Source: Cornus controversa
Taxonomy: Eukaryota; Streptophyta; Magnoliopsida; Cornales; Cornaceae
Direction: 5' to 3'
Length of the DNA stretch: 64,000 nt
Assembly (NCBI GenBank): GCA_026545225.1
Contig: CM048852.1
Span: 58,659,146-58,723,145, forward strand
Part shown: positions 52,601 through 62,840 of the stretch, piece by piece
Numbering within the stretch: the first letter of the stretch is position 1
Layout: every line of letters begins with the position of its first letter
The notes under the pieces: generated by a model
Database searches by the model: none
Told to the model about the DNA's origin: nothing
What the model saw: the letters and a program-made list of their open reading frames with translations, nothing else
Translations under genes and position numbers: made by a program

Positions 52601-55600
52601 ATCATCTGGAGACCTACAAAGCTCTGATGCACCTCCAAGGAATACCAGATGAAATCCTATGTAGAGCTTTTCCTACTACATTGAAGGGTTCTGCCAGATC
52701 ATGGTTCAACAACCTAAAACCGACATCTATACGTTCTTTCAAAGAACTGAGCCAATTGTTCGTAGGCAATTTTATTACCGCCCGAAGGCACAGAAAGCCA
52801 GCCACCTATCTCCTGAACGTAAGACAGAATAAAGGGGAGTCATTACGAGACTACATTTACCGGTTTAACAGAGAGATGTTGCAGGTCGATTCTCTGGACG
52901 ATAAGGTGGCGGTTACCGCATTCATACGGGGGCAACTGCCTTCAAAATTCTTGTACTCAATTTTCAAGCACCATCCAGAAAGTATGTCCGAGTTACTCAT
53001 GAAAGCCCAACAGTACATGAACGCAGAAGATGTCCTTGATGTGAGAAAGGCAGACAGGAAAAGGGAGGGACATTCCAGTGAGGAAGATAAAGACCCCAAG
53101 TGTGGCAAATGTCACGGGGGCAGACCGGTAAAGTATCACGTCATGAGCAGGGAGGCAGGGGGCATATTGACTAGAGACATTTAAAGGGAGGCAGTTGGCC
53201 CATCCTTGGATTGCTGAGCATTTGTGGAAGCACCACCAGTAAGACTTTCTTTTAAAAGTTACATATACTTTAATTATTCTAGTTGAAGCTCAATTTAATA
53301 TTGAGCCTTTGGGCGACAGCTCCGAGGTTTTTGCTCGAATAATTCTTTGTTTGTTACTCAAATCAATAGCAATCCTTTTGTTTCAAAATTTGTTGTTATA
53401 ACTAAAACAAAAAGTACACTTCCAAGGAGGGCCTTTAATGAAAAAGGCGGGATGGATAAATCCCGAGAACATTGTTTAACAGCCCTACGGGGTCACAGCC
53501 TTACGGGGGCCCAGCCTTAAGAGGTCACAGCCTTACGAAGGCCACCCTACGGGGATACACCTCCAAGGAGGGCCTTTAATGAAAAAGGTGGGATGGATGA
53601 ATCCCGAGAACATTGTTTAACAACCCTATGGGGTCACAGCCCTACGGGGGCACAGCCCTACGGGGGCCCAGCCTTACGAGGTCACAGCCCTATGAGGGCC
53701 ACCCTACGGGGATACACCTCCAAGGAGGGCCTTTAATGAAAAAGGCGGGATGGATGAATCCCGAGAACATTATTTAACAGCCCTACGGGGTCCCAACCCT
53801 ACGGGGTCACAGCCTTACGGGGGCCCAGCCTTACGAGGTCACAGCCCTACGAGGGCCACCCTATGGGGATACACCTCCAAGGAGGGCCTTTAATGAAAAA
53901 GGCGGGATGGATGAATCCCGAGAACATTGTTTAACAGCCCTATGGGGTCATAGCCCTACGGGGGCACAGCCCTACGGGGGCCCAGCCTTACGAGGTCACA
54001 GCCCTACGAGGGCCACCCTACGGGGATACACCTCCAAGGAGGGCCTTTAATGAAAAAGGCGAGATGGATGAATCCCGAGAACATTATTTAACAGTCCTAC
54101 GGGGGCCCAACCCTATGGGGTCACAGCCTTACGGGGGCCCAGCCCTACTGGGTCACAGCCCTACGGGGTCACAGCCCTACGGGGTCACAGCCTTACGGGG
54201 GCCCAGCTCTACTGGGTCACAGCCCTACTAGGGCCCAGTCCTACGGGGTCACAGCCCTACAAGGGCCCAGCCCTACAGGGGCGCAGTCCTACGAGGGCCA
54301 CCCTATGGGATACACCTCAAAGGAAGGCCTTTAACGAAAAAAGCGAGATGGATGAATCCAGACAGCCCTACGGGGGCACAAGCTCAGCCCTACAGGGACC
54401 TAGCCCTACTAAGGAGACACGACCACACTTTTTCAAAGGCCTTTAATGAAAAGTGTGGGATGATTAATCCAAAAATATTGTTAACATACCCTACGGGGGC
54501 ACAACCTGTTAAAAGAGATTTTAGCAAAAGGCAGGTAAGTCCCGCCAAGGTGGTCACATGACTTTATCAAGAGCCGCGCTATTAAGCTTATTAATTAGAG
54601 TTTATTAACCAAGTGAGTCATTGGCATAATGGTTAGGGTGAGACCATCAGAGCTTATTAGCTAAGGTTCGGTTCTTCAAACTGACAATCATTTTATATAT
54701 ATATATATAAATCGTGTTCTTATATACCGGCCAAAGGCCGGACCCAAGAATAAACCGGCCGACCAAAAACCAAGCCCAGGAAGAAACCGGCCCGACTAAG
54801 GACGGGCCCACCGGACCAGACGCGACCGGGCCCATCGGGCCGACCTGGCTAAGCGCCGGGCCGGGCCCGCCTTGACAAGCGTCAGGCCGGGCGCTGCCGG
54901 TCCCGCCTGGCCTGGCGCTGGGCCGGGCCGGGCGCTCCCTGGCCAAGCGCCGGGCGCGGCCGGGCCCACCTGGCCGGGCTCTGGGTCACCGGGCGCTGGG
55001 CCGGGCTGGGCGCTCCCTGGCCAAGCGTCGGGCGCGGCTTGGCCAAGCGCCAGCCGCTGCCTGGCCGGGCACTGCCGGGCCCACCCGGCGAGTGCTGCGC
55101 GCGGGAGAAAAAGAAAAAAGGAAAAAGAAAGAAAAGAAAAAAGGGAAGGAAAGGAAAATAGAGGAAAGGAAAGGAAAAGAAAAAAGGAAAAGAAAGGAAA
55201 AAAAAGGAAAAGGGAGGAAAAAAGTATTTATTTATATGCCAGAGACGAATTCTAATGAGCAGTCCAAAGTGTTCATAAGGCCCAGTACTCGACCCTTATG
55301 AACAGGGGGCATCTGATAGAGTATTTGACTAGAATTATGAAACATGTAACGTGAAGGATGAGTTCGAAGTGACGTGGATAGGAAGTCTATTTTAACCAGG
55401 ACTTCCTATCTCCAAGAGCCAGTCTCCTATTAGGGTACGGTCTCACTTGACCTCTACATGGATAAGAAATCTACTTTAAGAGGATTTCTTTATCTCCTAC
55501 TAGGGTACGGTCTCACTTGACCGCTATAAATATAGAGACGGTCCATATACCAGGTACGCAATTAATACCCCTTGAGTTCCTTTATAGCTAAAAAAGTCCT

Positions 55601-58239
55601 TTCGATTTCTGACTTGATCGTCGGAGCGTAGTCGGCCGGCACCACGCCGGTGCTCTCTCGATTACCCTTCTCTTGTCCTTTTTTACAGGTTGGCATTTGA
55701 TCAGTTCGGGGTGGATTTTTGCTTCATCAGGAGTAATACCAATATTTACTTGCAATTGTAAGTGTATTATTGCATTGTTGAACTAACAGGGTTAGAGGAT
55801 CCATTCAAACCAATTTCCATGTCTAGCTCTCTGGTGGCTAATTATTGCTGTGCGTAACACTTCTGCCTTCTAGGGAAGGTGTGGAGGAAGCTCTTCCACT
55901 TTGTGCTATTAGTCCTTCAGAGTCAGAAACTGTAGCTAGTAGGGTGACCAACGTCTTGGTGCATAACCAGAAGTAGTACTTACAGTTGATCCTCCAGTGA
56001 TTAATATTTTATAGCTTAATAATCTCTTTTAATATTTAGATAAATCAAGTTAGTTTCATACTGTCAATTAATAATTCTATCACTTAATAACTAATGCATT
56101 GTTTTCTTAAAACCTTCTATGGTATCAATTTCTAGGTTAAAAAAGGTATGTATATATACATGTATGTATGTATTTGTACATGTATTATATTACATGAAAG
56201 ATAAAACCTTCTTATGAGTTAAATTAGCTGGTTACCTGATATGTATAAATCAGTGTTATTAGCAGACCTCCACGAGTCAAACAAATGGCGTAGATAAAGA
56301 GATTTTGGGGATACTCCAAGGATGACACTCTAATACTGAAATTAGCTTTGCAAATAGTATGGAAGTTGTTTTTCCATGAGAAGAAGAATGTGCGCGCAGG
56401 AAGGGCAGAACACATTGAGCAGAAGGAGGATGATTAGTACTGGAAAATATTTGGAACCTGAAGACAAATAAATAAATAAAGCATTTCACATGGAGTGTAG
56501 TATCAGCAAGAAACCAGTTTTTGAAAATTACCAGAAGTTGGATTGAGTACCAACTCTATCTGTAGCATCTGTGGCTTGGAAAATGAGACTTTGGAGCATC
56601 TGTTGTCTAATTGTCCTAATGCTGCTTCGGCATGGAAATTATCCTTTTTAAGATTTGATGGTGTTGCTAACATGAATTCCTGGTGGCATAAATGGTGGAA
56701 AGAAAATTTGCAAGAGTGGAAGAGAGATGTGCATATGATGGGAATAGCTGTATTTCTGTGTTTGTAACTGTGGGAAGCCAGGAATGACTTGATTTTTAAT
56801 GTCAATAGATGGTCATTTGCTTTCAATAAAAAAAAATAAAAAATTGTCAATAGATGGACAGTAGAAGTATGGTCTGCTAGTGCCACTCCTAATTTCTATG
56901 AATTTCTGGATGCTGGAATGCTACCAATTTGGATAAAAGGGGAATTAATTCTAATTAGAGTGTGAAAATGAATTCCATTTGGTTTCCTCCACATCAGGGG
57001 AAGGGTGAAAACCAATTTAGGTGCCTCTTTCGTTCATTCAATTGATGATGCTATAGGCAAAATTCTAAGAGCTGCTACTTTTTGCGACTACTTTTCATGA
57101 ATGACATGTTTTTTTTTCTTCTGATATCATGGTTGAGGCCCTGATGCTAAGACAATAGGTCAAATTTACCAGTCAATGGGGGGTTTGGTAAAGTATCCTT
57201 AAAGGCTGATGCCAAGGCAGTCATGGGAAAGAGCTCATGTCCATAAGATGTGCCAGTGTTCTTGGAAAGAGGCTTAATTAGCTCTAGCATGTGCGCCAAG
57301 AGAATGTAATAATGTACGTTGCATATCCATTGAAGAAATTTAATTTGTTGTTAGGATGAAGATCACTTGTATTTTGGTGATCATTTTCCTACTTGATTGA
57401 CGGAAGTTGTTGATGAGAATTGTACAACCTATTTCCAAAGTAATTAAATTTCTTCTGATTGTTGCCAGATCAAAAACAGATATAACACATTTTTTGCGGA
57501 AAAGTTCATGCTCATAAAAATATGTATGCTGCTTATTGTAACTGATATTACTATATTAAATTTGGGGGACTTACCTCATTGATGGCGCAGTAAACATGAG
57601 CGATAATATTGCATTCTGGACAATGGTATACACTTTGATTCGGGATCCTTTGTTCCTCACAAGCATCACAATAGAGCTCCTCGGAATCACCCTCAACAAG
57701 AGAGTCGGTGAAGATGAGGGAATGTCTGTGACATTCAAGCTGAACAGTCTGTGGTAATGTCGCAAGACATTGGACGTGGAAACCAACACTGCAATATACA
57801 CAACGAAGGACACAAGCGTTGCAAAGAGCACCACAGACAAGGCATTTGTTGTCAAGGCTTAGGTTCTTGAAAAAGGCAAGAGGGTGCTCATGAAGTTCGC
57901 ATTTTACAGTAGGCATTAGGAGAGCACAGCCTAGGTCCAGGTTAAAAGAGCACTCGTGACAGCGGAAAGTGAAGCTGCTGCAAGTCTTCCAGCAGGCGTC
58001 GCACCAAAACCGGACAGGCATCGCATCCAAAGGTGGGCGTGGGAGGAGAGAGAGAGGGTGTTGTGGGTGAAAGGGATGTTCAATCTCTGGGGGCAATTCA
58101 GTACAGGATTTGTGGAGGAAGAAATCACAGGCGGCACAGCCATAGACTAGGCCTAGAAGGGGTTGCTCGCACCCAGAGCAGGGAACTCCATTCTTCTTGT
58201 CACATGGTATCAGGGGATGAGGGTGGGTGCAATGTTGAA

Positions 58240-58246
<7 letters not shown>
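49632..58246 (-). CDS. DC1 zinc-finger protein with C-terminal coiled coil (copy A), 2 exons, 296 aa
   Basis: Exon 1 is 58246-57575 and exon 2 is 49850-49632 (stop). The intron is GT-AG, phase 0, 7.7 kb. The start MEIQHCTHPHPL is shared with copy B and is preceded by a GA microsatellite on the coding strand. Exon 1 carries four Cys/His-rich DC1-type units with H-x-H-P-L or HPF starts and paired CxxC motifs (CSGCEQPL, CDACWKTC, CLVCGALC, CDACEEQR), thought to bind zinc and lipids or partners. Exon 2 gives 72 residues that look like a coiled coil (LDREIRILCCESAML, LAEVTRKLKEVDEKR). The distant exon 2 is assigned because copy B has the same two-part structure, the same splice phase and a related C-terminus (P-T..K, A.LD.E...L). 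The intron holds a gag-only Gypsy element and a LINE fragment. Biological role unknown; DC1 proteins are often tied to defence or hormone responses. Confidence 0.82.
51389..51804 (+). repeat. 5' LTR of the gag-only Gypsy element
   Basis: 416 bp with TGATAGAG..CATCA ends. Inside is a repeated pair of 'ctcctactagggtacggtct' blocks before ataaatatagagacgg, the probable TATA and transcription start area. Confidence 0.93.
51868..53184 (+). pseudogene. Gypsy gag, one in-frame stop
   Basis: From the ATG at 51868 the frame runs through a Pro-rich repeat region (PPAQGPPAGHNPPA units) and a short coiled coil (IAALECQVQNLNQSLAQIL). It then meets a single TGA at 52270-52272 and continues in the same frame to 53184. 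The second part is a retrotransposon gag domain: FKMPTLESFDGTNDPLDHL, GSARSWFNNLKP, SFKELSQLFVGNF and LRDYIYRFNREML. After about residue 400 there is one CxxC (KCGKCHGG) rather than a full CCHC knuckle. The lone stop may be a mutation or a readthrough site; the sequence cannot decide. No pol follows. Confidence 0.85.
53417..54460 (+). repeat. Hierarchical tandem repeat array inside the Gypsy element
   Basis: Units start with ctccaaggagggcctttaat at about 53420, 53560, 53717, 53874 and 54031, with diverged starts at about 54313 and 54430. Three successive steps are exactly about 157 bp. Each unit ends with runs of 16-17 bp sub-repeats of the form cagccctacggggtca, in varying number. This is a minisatellite within a larger repeat. 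It lies between gag and the GC-rich segment, where pol would be in a full element. Confidence 0.92.
54612..54712 (+). promoter_or_regulatory. tRNA-like Pol III promoter motif (A and B boxes)
   Basis: tggcataatgg at 54622-54632 matches the A-box pattern and ggttcggttct at 54665-54675 is close to the B-box. The gap of about 32 bp is tRNA-like. A TA-rich tail (about 54692-54709) follows, as in SINEs. No acceptor stem pairing is visible, so this is not a tRNA gene. It may be a SINE head captured by the Gypsy element. Confidence 0.45.
54725..55235 (+). repeat. GC-rich repeats followed by a purine tract
   Basis: 54725-55100 is built from degenerate ccgggc/ggccaagcgcc repeats, far more GC-rich than anything else in the window. 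55105-55230 is almost entirely A and G (aaggaaaag types). The open frames across it are low-complexity artefacts. Both segments are inside the Gypsy element. Confidence 0.85.
55314..55729 (+). repeat. 3' LTR of the gag-only Gypsy element
   Basis: 416 bp, nearly identical to the 5' LTR. It is followed by the target repeat ggagt. Confidence 0.93.
56530..57330 (+). pseudogene. LINE fragment: zinc-binding and RNase H parts, decayed
   Basis: 56543-56767 encodes CSICGLENETLEHLLSNCP, the zinc-binding (zf-RVT) signature of plant LINE polyproteins, followed by WW and W motifs to a stop. An A-rich block at about 56825-56845 is followed by a near repeat of 'tcaatagatgg'. Downstream broken frames give GRVKTNLGASF-like sequence, an AIGKILRAATF block and ADAKAV, the pattern of the RNase H domain of these elements. 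Stops and frame changes are present. It lies in the DC1 copy A intron, opposite to the gene. Confidence 0.7.
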
Positions 58247-58270
<24 letters not shown>

Positions 58271-59471
58271 GTGTCTCTCTTATAATTTCAGATGATTAAG
58301 TTGCAAAAAAAAACGACAGTTTCCACCAGCAGCTGCTAGATTCTTGATTGATATTCTGAAGTTGGCTTTGTGCGTTGACTGAAAACAATAAGGTTTTGAT
58401 CTAATGTTTCCACACATGGTAAAGGAAAACTTTTTGTTGGTCATTGGCTCAACCCAAGAGAGAAGCTCAAATTTTTTTTTATGTGCATTGTTTAAGATTC
58501 ACAATAAATTATGAAATGGCAACTGGTATCAAATGGTCACATGCTCACATGAATCAAAATTTCAACTGCAACCACTCAAAATAAGAATCCCACAGTCACA
58601 TGTTACAATACAACCACTAAAAATGAGAACGCAAATTTTGAGTAAGATGTCTTTTTATTTGTTTTCCTCAGCAAGTGGTATGACAATGATCATCCACGGG
58701 CGGACCTATCATGTGCTCAAGAGAGGGGCACATCCCCCTCTCCTGAATTACCTATGTATGTATAGTTTTTTTTTTTTTTTTTTTTTAATTTTAAAAATGC
58801 TCCCCCTCAATTTATGTTTTACTGTGCAAATTAGATAGGTTGTTTTTTCTATTAGGTTACTACACTTCTTTTAAATATAAAAGTTCAATACGTTTTATCT
58901 ATTGGTTTAATACACTTTTTTTTAAATAGAAAGACCAATTCTCTTGGAGTCCAATACGTTTTAAAAAACAGGAAAAAAAACAAAACGAGGGCAAGATATA
59001 ACGCAACAAGCCGTTACTCTGTTGCAATAACAAGAAACGTTCCTCTTTCACAAAGGTGTGTATCAAATCATCTCCTCTTTCTTCTCTTCTAACCCAAAGT
59101 TTCTATCTTTTGATATTTTCTTTTCTTCTCTCTTAACCTAAATCTGAACCTCATGCAATTGTTAATTTCTCTATTTTTTTTTTCTTTTCTTCTTTCTTTG
59201 GGCTCAATGTAATGATATTTTGATATTGATATCTTATTCTGCTTCTGACTTAAAAAGTTAATCAGTAATAGGTTCGACTTTCAAGTTTTAATTGAGTATT
59301 TCTTAAATATTCTTAATGTTTGAGAAGTACATCTCAAATTAGGATCTTTAATTTACTGAATTTAGTAAAATTCTGATTATTTAGAAAATTAGGTCATTCA
59401 GAGATAATTATTTTTGATTTTGAATTGTCTCATTACAAAATCAAAGATGGTGTTTTATAGAGATTCATATG

Positions 59472-59750
59472 TTGATGGTTGAATTGTTTCATCCACTTTG
59501 ACGTGGGTTGAAGCATTGGATTTTAAACCAGACATTGAATTGAGTAGTAAGTAACAATAGACGTTAATGGCTGAATTGTTTCACCCACTTTGACGTGGAT
59601 TGAAGTATTGGATCTTAAATCAGATATCGGATTGAGTATTAAGTAATAATAGACGATGATGGCTGAATTGTTTCACCCACTTTGACATGAGTTGAAGCAT
59701 TAGATCTTAAACCAGATATCGGATCGGATAACAAGTAATAATAGAAATGC
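59472..59750. repeat. Three-copy tandem array, 92 bp unit
   Basis: The phrase tgaattgttt..cccactttgac recurs at 59480, 59572 and 59664, exactly 92 bp apart. The rest of each unit (gttgaagcattggat, aaccagatat, agtaa.aatag) is similar between copies. Non-coding. Confidence 0.88.
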
Positions 59751-60237
59751 ATCTGTTACTTAAGTGCTTGGAGAGAGAGTATGATTATTTTGACATAACT
59801 TATAATTCAACAGTATTTACATAATTTTTGTTCCAATATAAATAAGTATTGATATAAAATTAGATGAACAATAGTAATTTTGTTATATTTTTTATTTTTT
59901 GTTTGTATTTTTTATATAAAAATATTATATTTGTTACGCTAATTACGAACTAAAATCCTGGATCCATCCTCTGATAATCTATGAGAAATTTTATCTTTCT
60001 ATTCAGTCCACTTCTCTATGCATCCTTTACAAGCGTTAATTGGTAAACACCCGCATAAAATAATTTTAGTAAAAAGAAAGCTTTGATCAAGGAAATATTT
60101 TATTATGGAGTATTATTATTATTGTCTTCTTCCTTTAGGACAGATGGGGTAGGATATCATAGTTAAAAGGAAGGGGAAACTTCAAAGCAATTGCCATGAT
60201 AAAATATTATACCTTCAAGCAATTGCAATATATGATA

Positions 60238-60276
60238 TATTATTCTTTGGCAGCCTCCCCAATTTTCAACTATATA

Positions 60277-60312
<36 letters not shown>

Positions 60313-60340
60313 TTTGGCAGCCTCCCCAATTTTCAACTTT
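60238..60340. repeat. TA microsatellite flanked by a 30 bp direct repeat
   Basis: attctttggcagcctcccca and the following attttcaact occur at 60241-60270 and again at 60309-60338, on either side of a (TA)n run. Confidence 0.85.
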
Positions 60341-60746
60341 TTTATTTTTTATTTTTTTCCAAGAAGTCAAATCATAAGAGTTATCCTCCTCTCAGCACTT
60401 AAATATATTGATGCTTAGCATCTTTTATCATACAAGTGTAAAATTATAATGTGAAATTCATTAATTCCATCTTACACATATCCTTCCATTTTATAAAAAA
60501 AAAAAAACATATTTTTGCTTGCACTGATTTTTAAGATTACACAAGTTCATGTGAACAGAAAAAAGATGAACTTTAATCATCTAAACAGCATATCATGAAC
60601 TTAAAAAAAAAAAACAAAAATGCACAAACGATTTAAAGAATTTGTGGAAGGCCTACAATTAATAAACATTTATTAATTATTAAAAATATGAATAGGAGGA
60701 TGTAAACAAGAAGATAGGGAAATTTTTGTTTCTTCTTTGTTCTCTT

Positions 60747-61888
60747 TTACATCATAGGAGGGAGGGGGTTTGAAAAGGGTCTGAGAAATCTTGATGGATC
60801 GAATGAAATTCCTCCCCCACGCTGAGATGATAAATACTGCAATCGTTCCTTCTCAAGTGCTTCTAATTTCCCATTTGTTAACTCTAAACTTGCTGTTATT
60901 GTCTCTAATTCTCCGCGTAGTACAGCCATCTCCTGGTCTAGTTCGGCCATGGCAGAGTCTACAAAACCATCTTGTTCCACCAACTTTTTCAACATTGTAG
61001 GTGAAATCTGGCAAAAAAAAGATATATAATTGAATAGAAATAACTAAAGCTAAATCAACGCTAGTCTAGTGCAGTGCATGAGACTCAGTTTCAGACTTGT
61101 GACCTTCAAATCACAGTCAAAACAAATATTGGGCTTAAATTAGGCCAATTCAACAATACCAATTAACAAATAAACAACATCTTCAACCATAGATGTGGGC
61201 ATACCTCAGAGACTCCACAGTAAACATGAGCAACAAAACCGCATTCCTCACAATAGTAGACTGTGTGTCCGGGTTTTCTTTCTTGTTCGCAAGCGTCGCA
61301 GACGAATTCGTCTGAATGGTCTTCAACAAGAGAATCAGTCAGCGTCAGGGGATGTCTGTGGCACGAAATCTCAACTGTTTGTGGTAACGCTGCAACGCAT
61401 TGAACGTGGACATTGAAATTGCAAGGCACACAACGGAGCACAAAGAAATTGCATATCGAACCACAAACCTGGCATTTGTGATCAAGACTCAAGTTCTTGA
61501 AGAGGGCAAGAGGGTGATCGTGAAGTTGTTCGCATTTAAGGGTTGGCATTAGCGAAGCGCAATCAATGTCGATGTTGAAAGCACAGTCCTTGCAGTGGAA
61601 GGTGAAGCTCAAATTGGTCTTCCGACAAGCGTCACACCGAACTTGGTTGTAAAGAAAAGGGAAAACAGGAGGTGGTTTTGGGTAGAGAGAGAGAGGGTGT
61701 TTTGGGTGAAAAGGGTGTTGTTGGATTTCTGGAGGCAGTTCAGAGCATGATTTGTCGAGGTAAAAGTCGCAGGCTGTGCAACCATAGACCTGACCCAGAA
61801 GTGGTCGATCGCAACCAGAGCAGCTGAGTCCAGTTTTCCGGTGACAAACCATCAGTGGGTGTGGGTGGCTACAATGCTTAATCTCCAT
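60747..61888 (-). CDS. DC1 zinc-finger protein with C-terminal coiled coil (copy B), 2 exons, 314 aa
   Basis: Exon 1 is 61888-61205 and exon 2 is 61007-60747 (stop). The intron is 197 bp, GT-AG, phase 0. The start MEIKHCSHPHPL was chosen over an upstream in-frame ATG (61915) because it matches copy A; the extra nine residues would come from the GA microsatellite. Four DC1-type units follow the same order as copy A (CSGCDRPLLGQVYGCTAC, CDACRKTN, CQVCGSIC, CDACEQER). They include the conserved HDHPLALFKNLSLDHKC block and the ALPQTVEISCHRHPLTLTDS block. Exon 2 encodes ISPTMLKKLVEQDG, a predicted coiled coil (LDQEMAVLRGELETITASLE, KLEALEKERLQ) and a Pro/Phe-rich tail. It is a tandem paralogue of 49632-58246 and looks intact. 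Confidence 0.9.
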
Positions 61889-62840
61889 CTCTCTCTCTCT
61901 CTTTCTCTCTCTCAATTGTGGAGGTAAACAGGACGGGTTTCAGACAGACACTTCTATTAATTACATGATTTTATTAATCTTAAACTTTAGAAAACTTTAT
62001 GTAGATTCTAAACTAAACAATAATGTGTAGTGTCGGTGTTTGACTTGGTTAATCCATTTATAACTTGATTAAAATAGCTCATATTTGTATTAATATGAAG
62101 TGGCCTACTTTTTTTTTTTTTTACAAGAATGAAGTTTAAAAAAATATTTATAGTAAGGTGGAAAAATATATGAGGTATATTTTTGTAATTGACAATTTGA
62201 TCAAAGTTGGTCAAGAGACTAATTGAATCAAGTTGGACCGATCCAAGGTATAGGTTGGACCGGTCCACATAGGCTCGGCCAAGAGTCTTTATAACTCACT
62301 TTTCTCTCTTGTGTGCACTTTTTCTCACTTTTCTCTTATTTTGTATCAATTTTCAACTTACTTTGTGTTACATTATCTACATTTTATTGATTGATTTTGG
62401 ATTGAAATTGGTGGAATGAATTATCTTTGGAAGATTTGAGTTGATTTTGAGGTGATTGATCAAACAAGTTGTACTCAATTTTTTTTTTTTTTGGTTTCAA
62501 ATCCTGCTCTCCAAATGTTTGACAGAGTTCTTTAATGGAGCTTGTGACCTTGTTTGTACTTCCATTCATTGTAGCTCTAATGAATAACTCTAAGAGCTAA
62601 GGGAAGTGCTTCTATAAGTGAAGAAGAAAGAATTGAATTTATTGGGACATGTTTGAGGACAATGCTTGAGAGTCTTTATATGATTTGGATAACATATTTT
62701 TATGAAAATATATATGGCTCAAGTAATTGGTGTTCTTAGATGTTAACATGTGGCATTATTTTGCAATATATGAGGACAAATCTTGATAGACCACCTATAG
62801 ATAATCATGATTCGAGCCTTATGAGAACTTAATGCATCTT
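61889..62840. other. Upstream region of DC1 copy B
   Basis: A CT/GA microsatellite adjoins the start codon (61889-61915). At about 62170 'ggtatatttttgtaattgacaa' resembles the LTR start at 63633 (cgtatatttttgtaactggcaa) and may mark the other LTR of the right-end copia element, but the sequences diverge at once. No gene is seen. Confidence 0.4.

Larger units (their letters stand above)
51389..55729 (+). mobile_element. Gag-only Ty3/Gypsy element (TR-GAG type), 4.34 kb
   Basis: LTRs of 416 bp lie at 51389-51804 and 55314-55729, differing at about six sites by eye. They start TGATAGAG and end CATCA, with a perfect target duplication ggagt at 51384-51388 and 55730-55734. The primer-binding site tggcgccgtctgtggga (about 51807) is of the Tat/Athila-like Gypsy type. 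The purine tract aacagggggcat precedes the 3' LTR. Only a gag gene is present. The rest is tandem repeats, a tRNA-like promoter motif, GC-rich repeats and a purine tract. Protease, reverse transcriptase, RNase H and integrase are absent. It inserted in opposite orientation in the DC1 copy A intron and is the youngest complete element here. Confidence 0.93.
58247..60746. other. Region between the two DC1 genes
   Basis: It holds the promoter of copy A, with a CT/GA microsatellite directly next to its ATG at 58247-58280, and the 3' UTR of copy B. From about 58695 to 58815 the sequence 'gaggggcacatccccctctc' with a T run resembles the repeat split by the hAT element near 39335-39800. Further features are the 92 bp tandem array and the TA microsatellite flanked by a repeated 30 bp sequence, listed separately. 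No gene is seen. Confidence 0.45.

Noticed and set aside
53417..54460. Regular repeats resembling a CRISPR array
   Set aside because: The units are long, contiguous and internally repetitive with no unique spacers. They lie inside a plant LTR retrotransposon.
54612..54690. tRNA gene
   Set aside because: A- and B-box-like motifs are present, but there is no acceptor-stem pairing or convincing anticodon arm.
54647..55255. Ala/Pro/Gly-rich and Lys/Glu-rich open frames on both strands
   Set aside because: They are low-complexity translations of GC-rich repeats and a purine tract with no domain or splice support.
61889..61915. Upstream ATG adding nine residues to DC1 copy B
   Set aside because: The extra residues derive from the GA microsatellite and are absent from copy A. 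The conserved start is MEIKHC.
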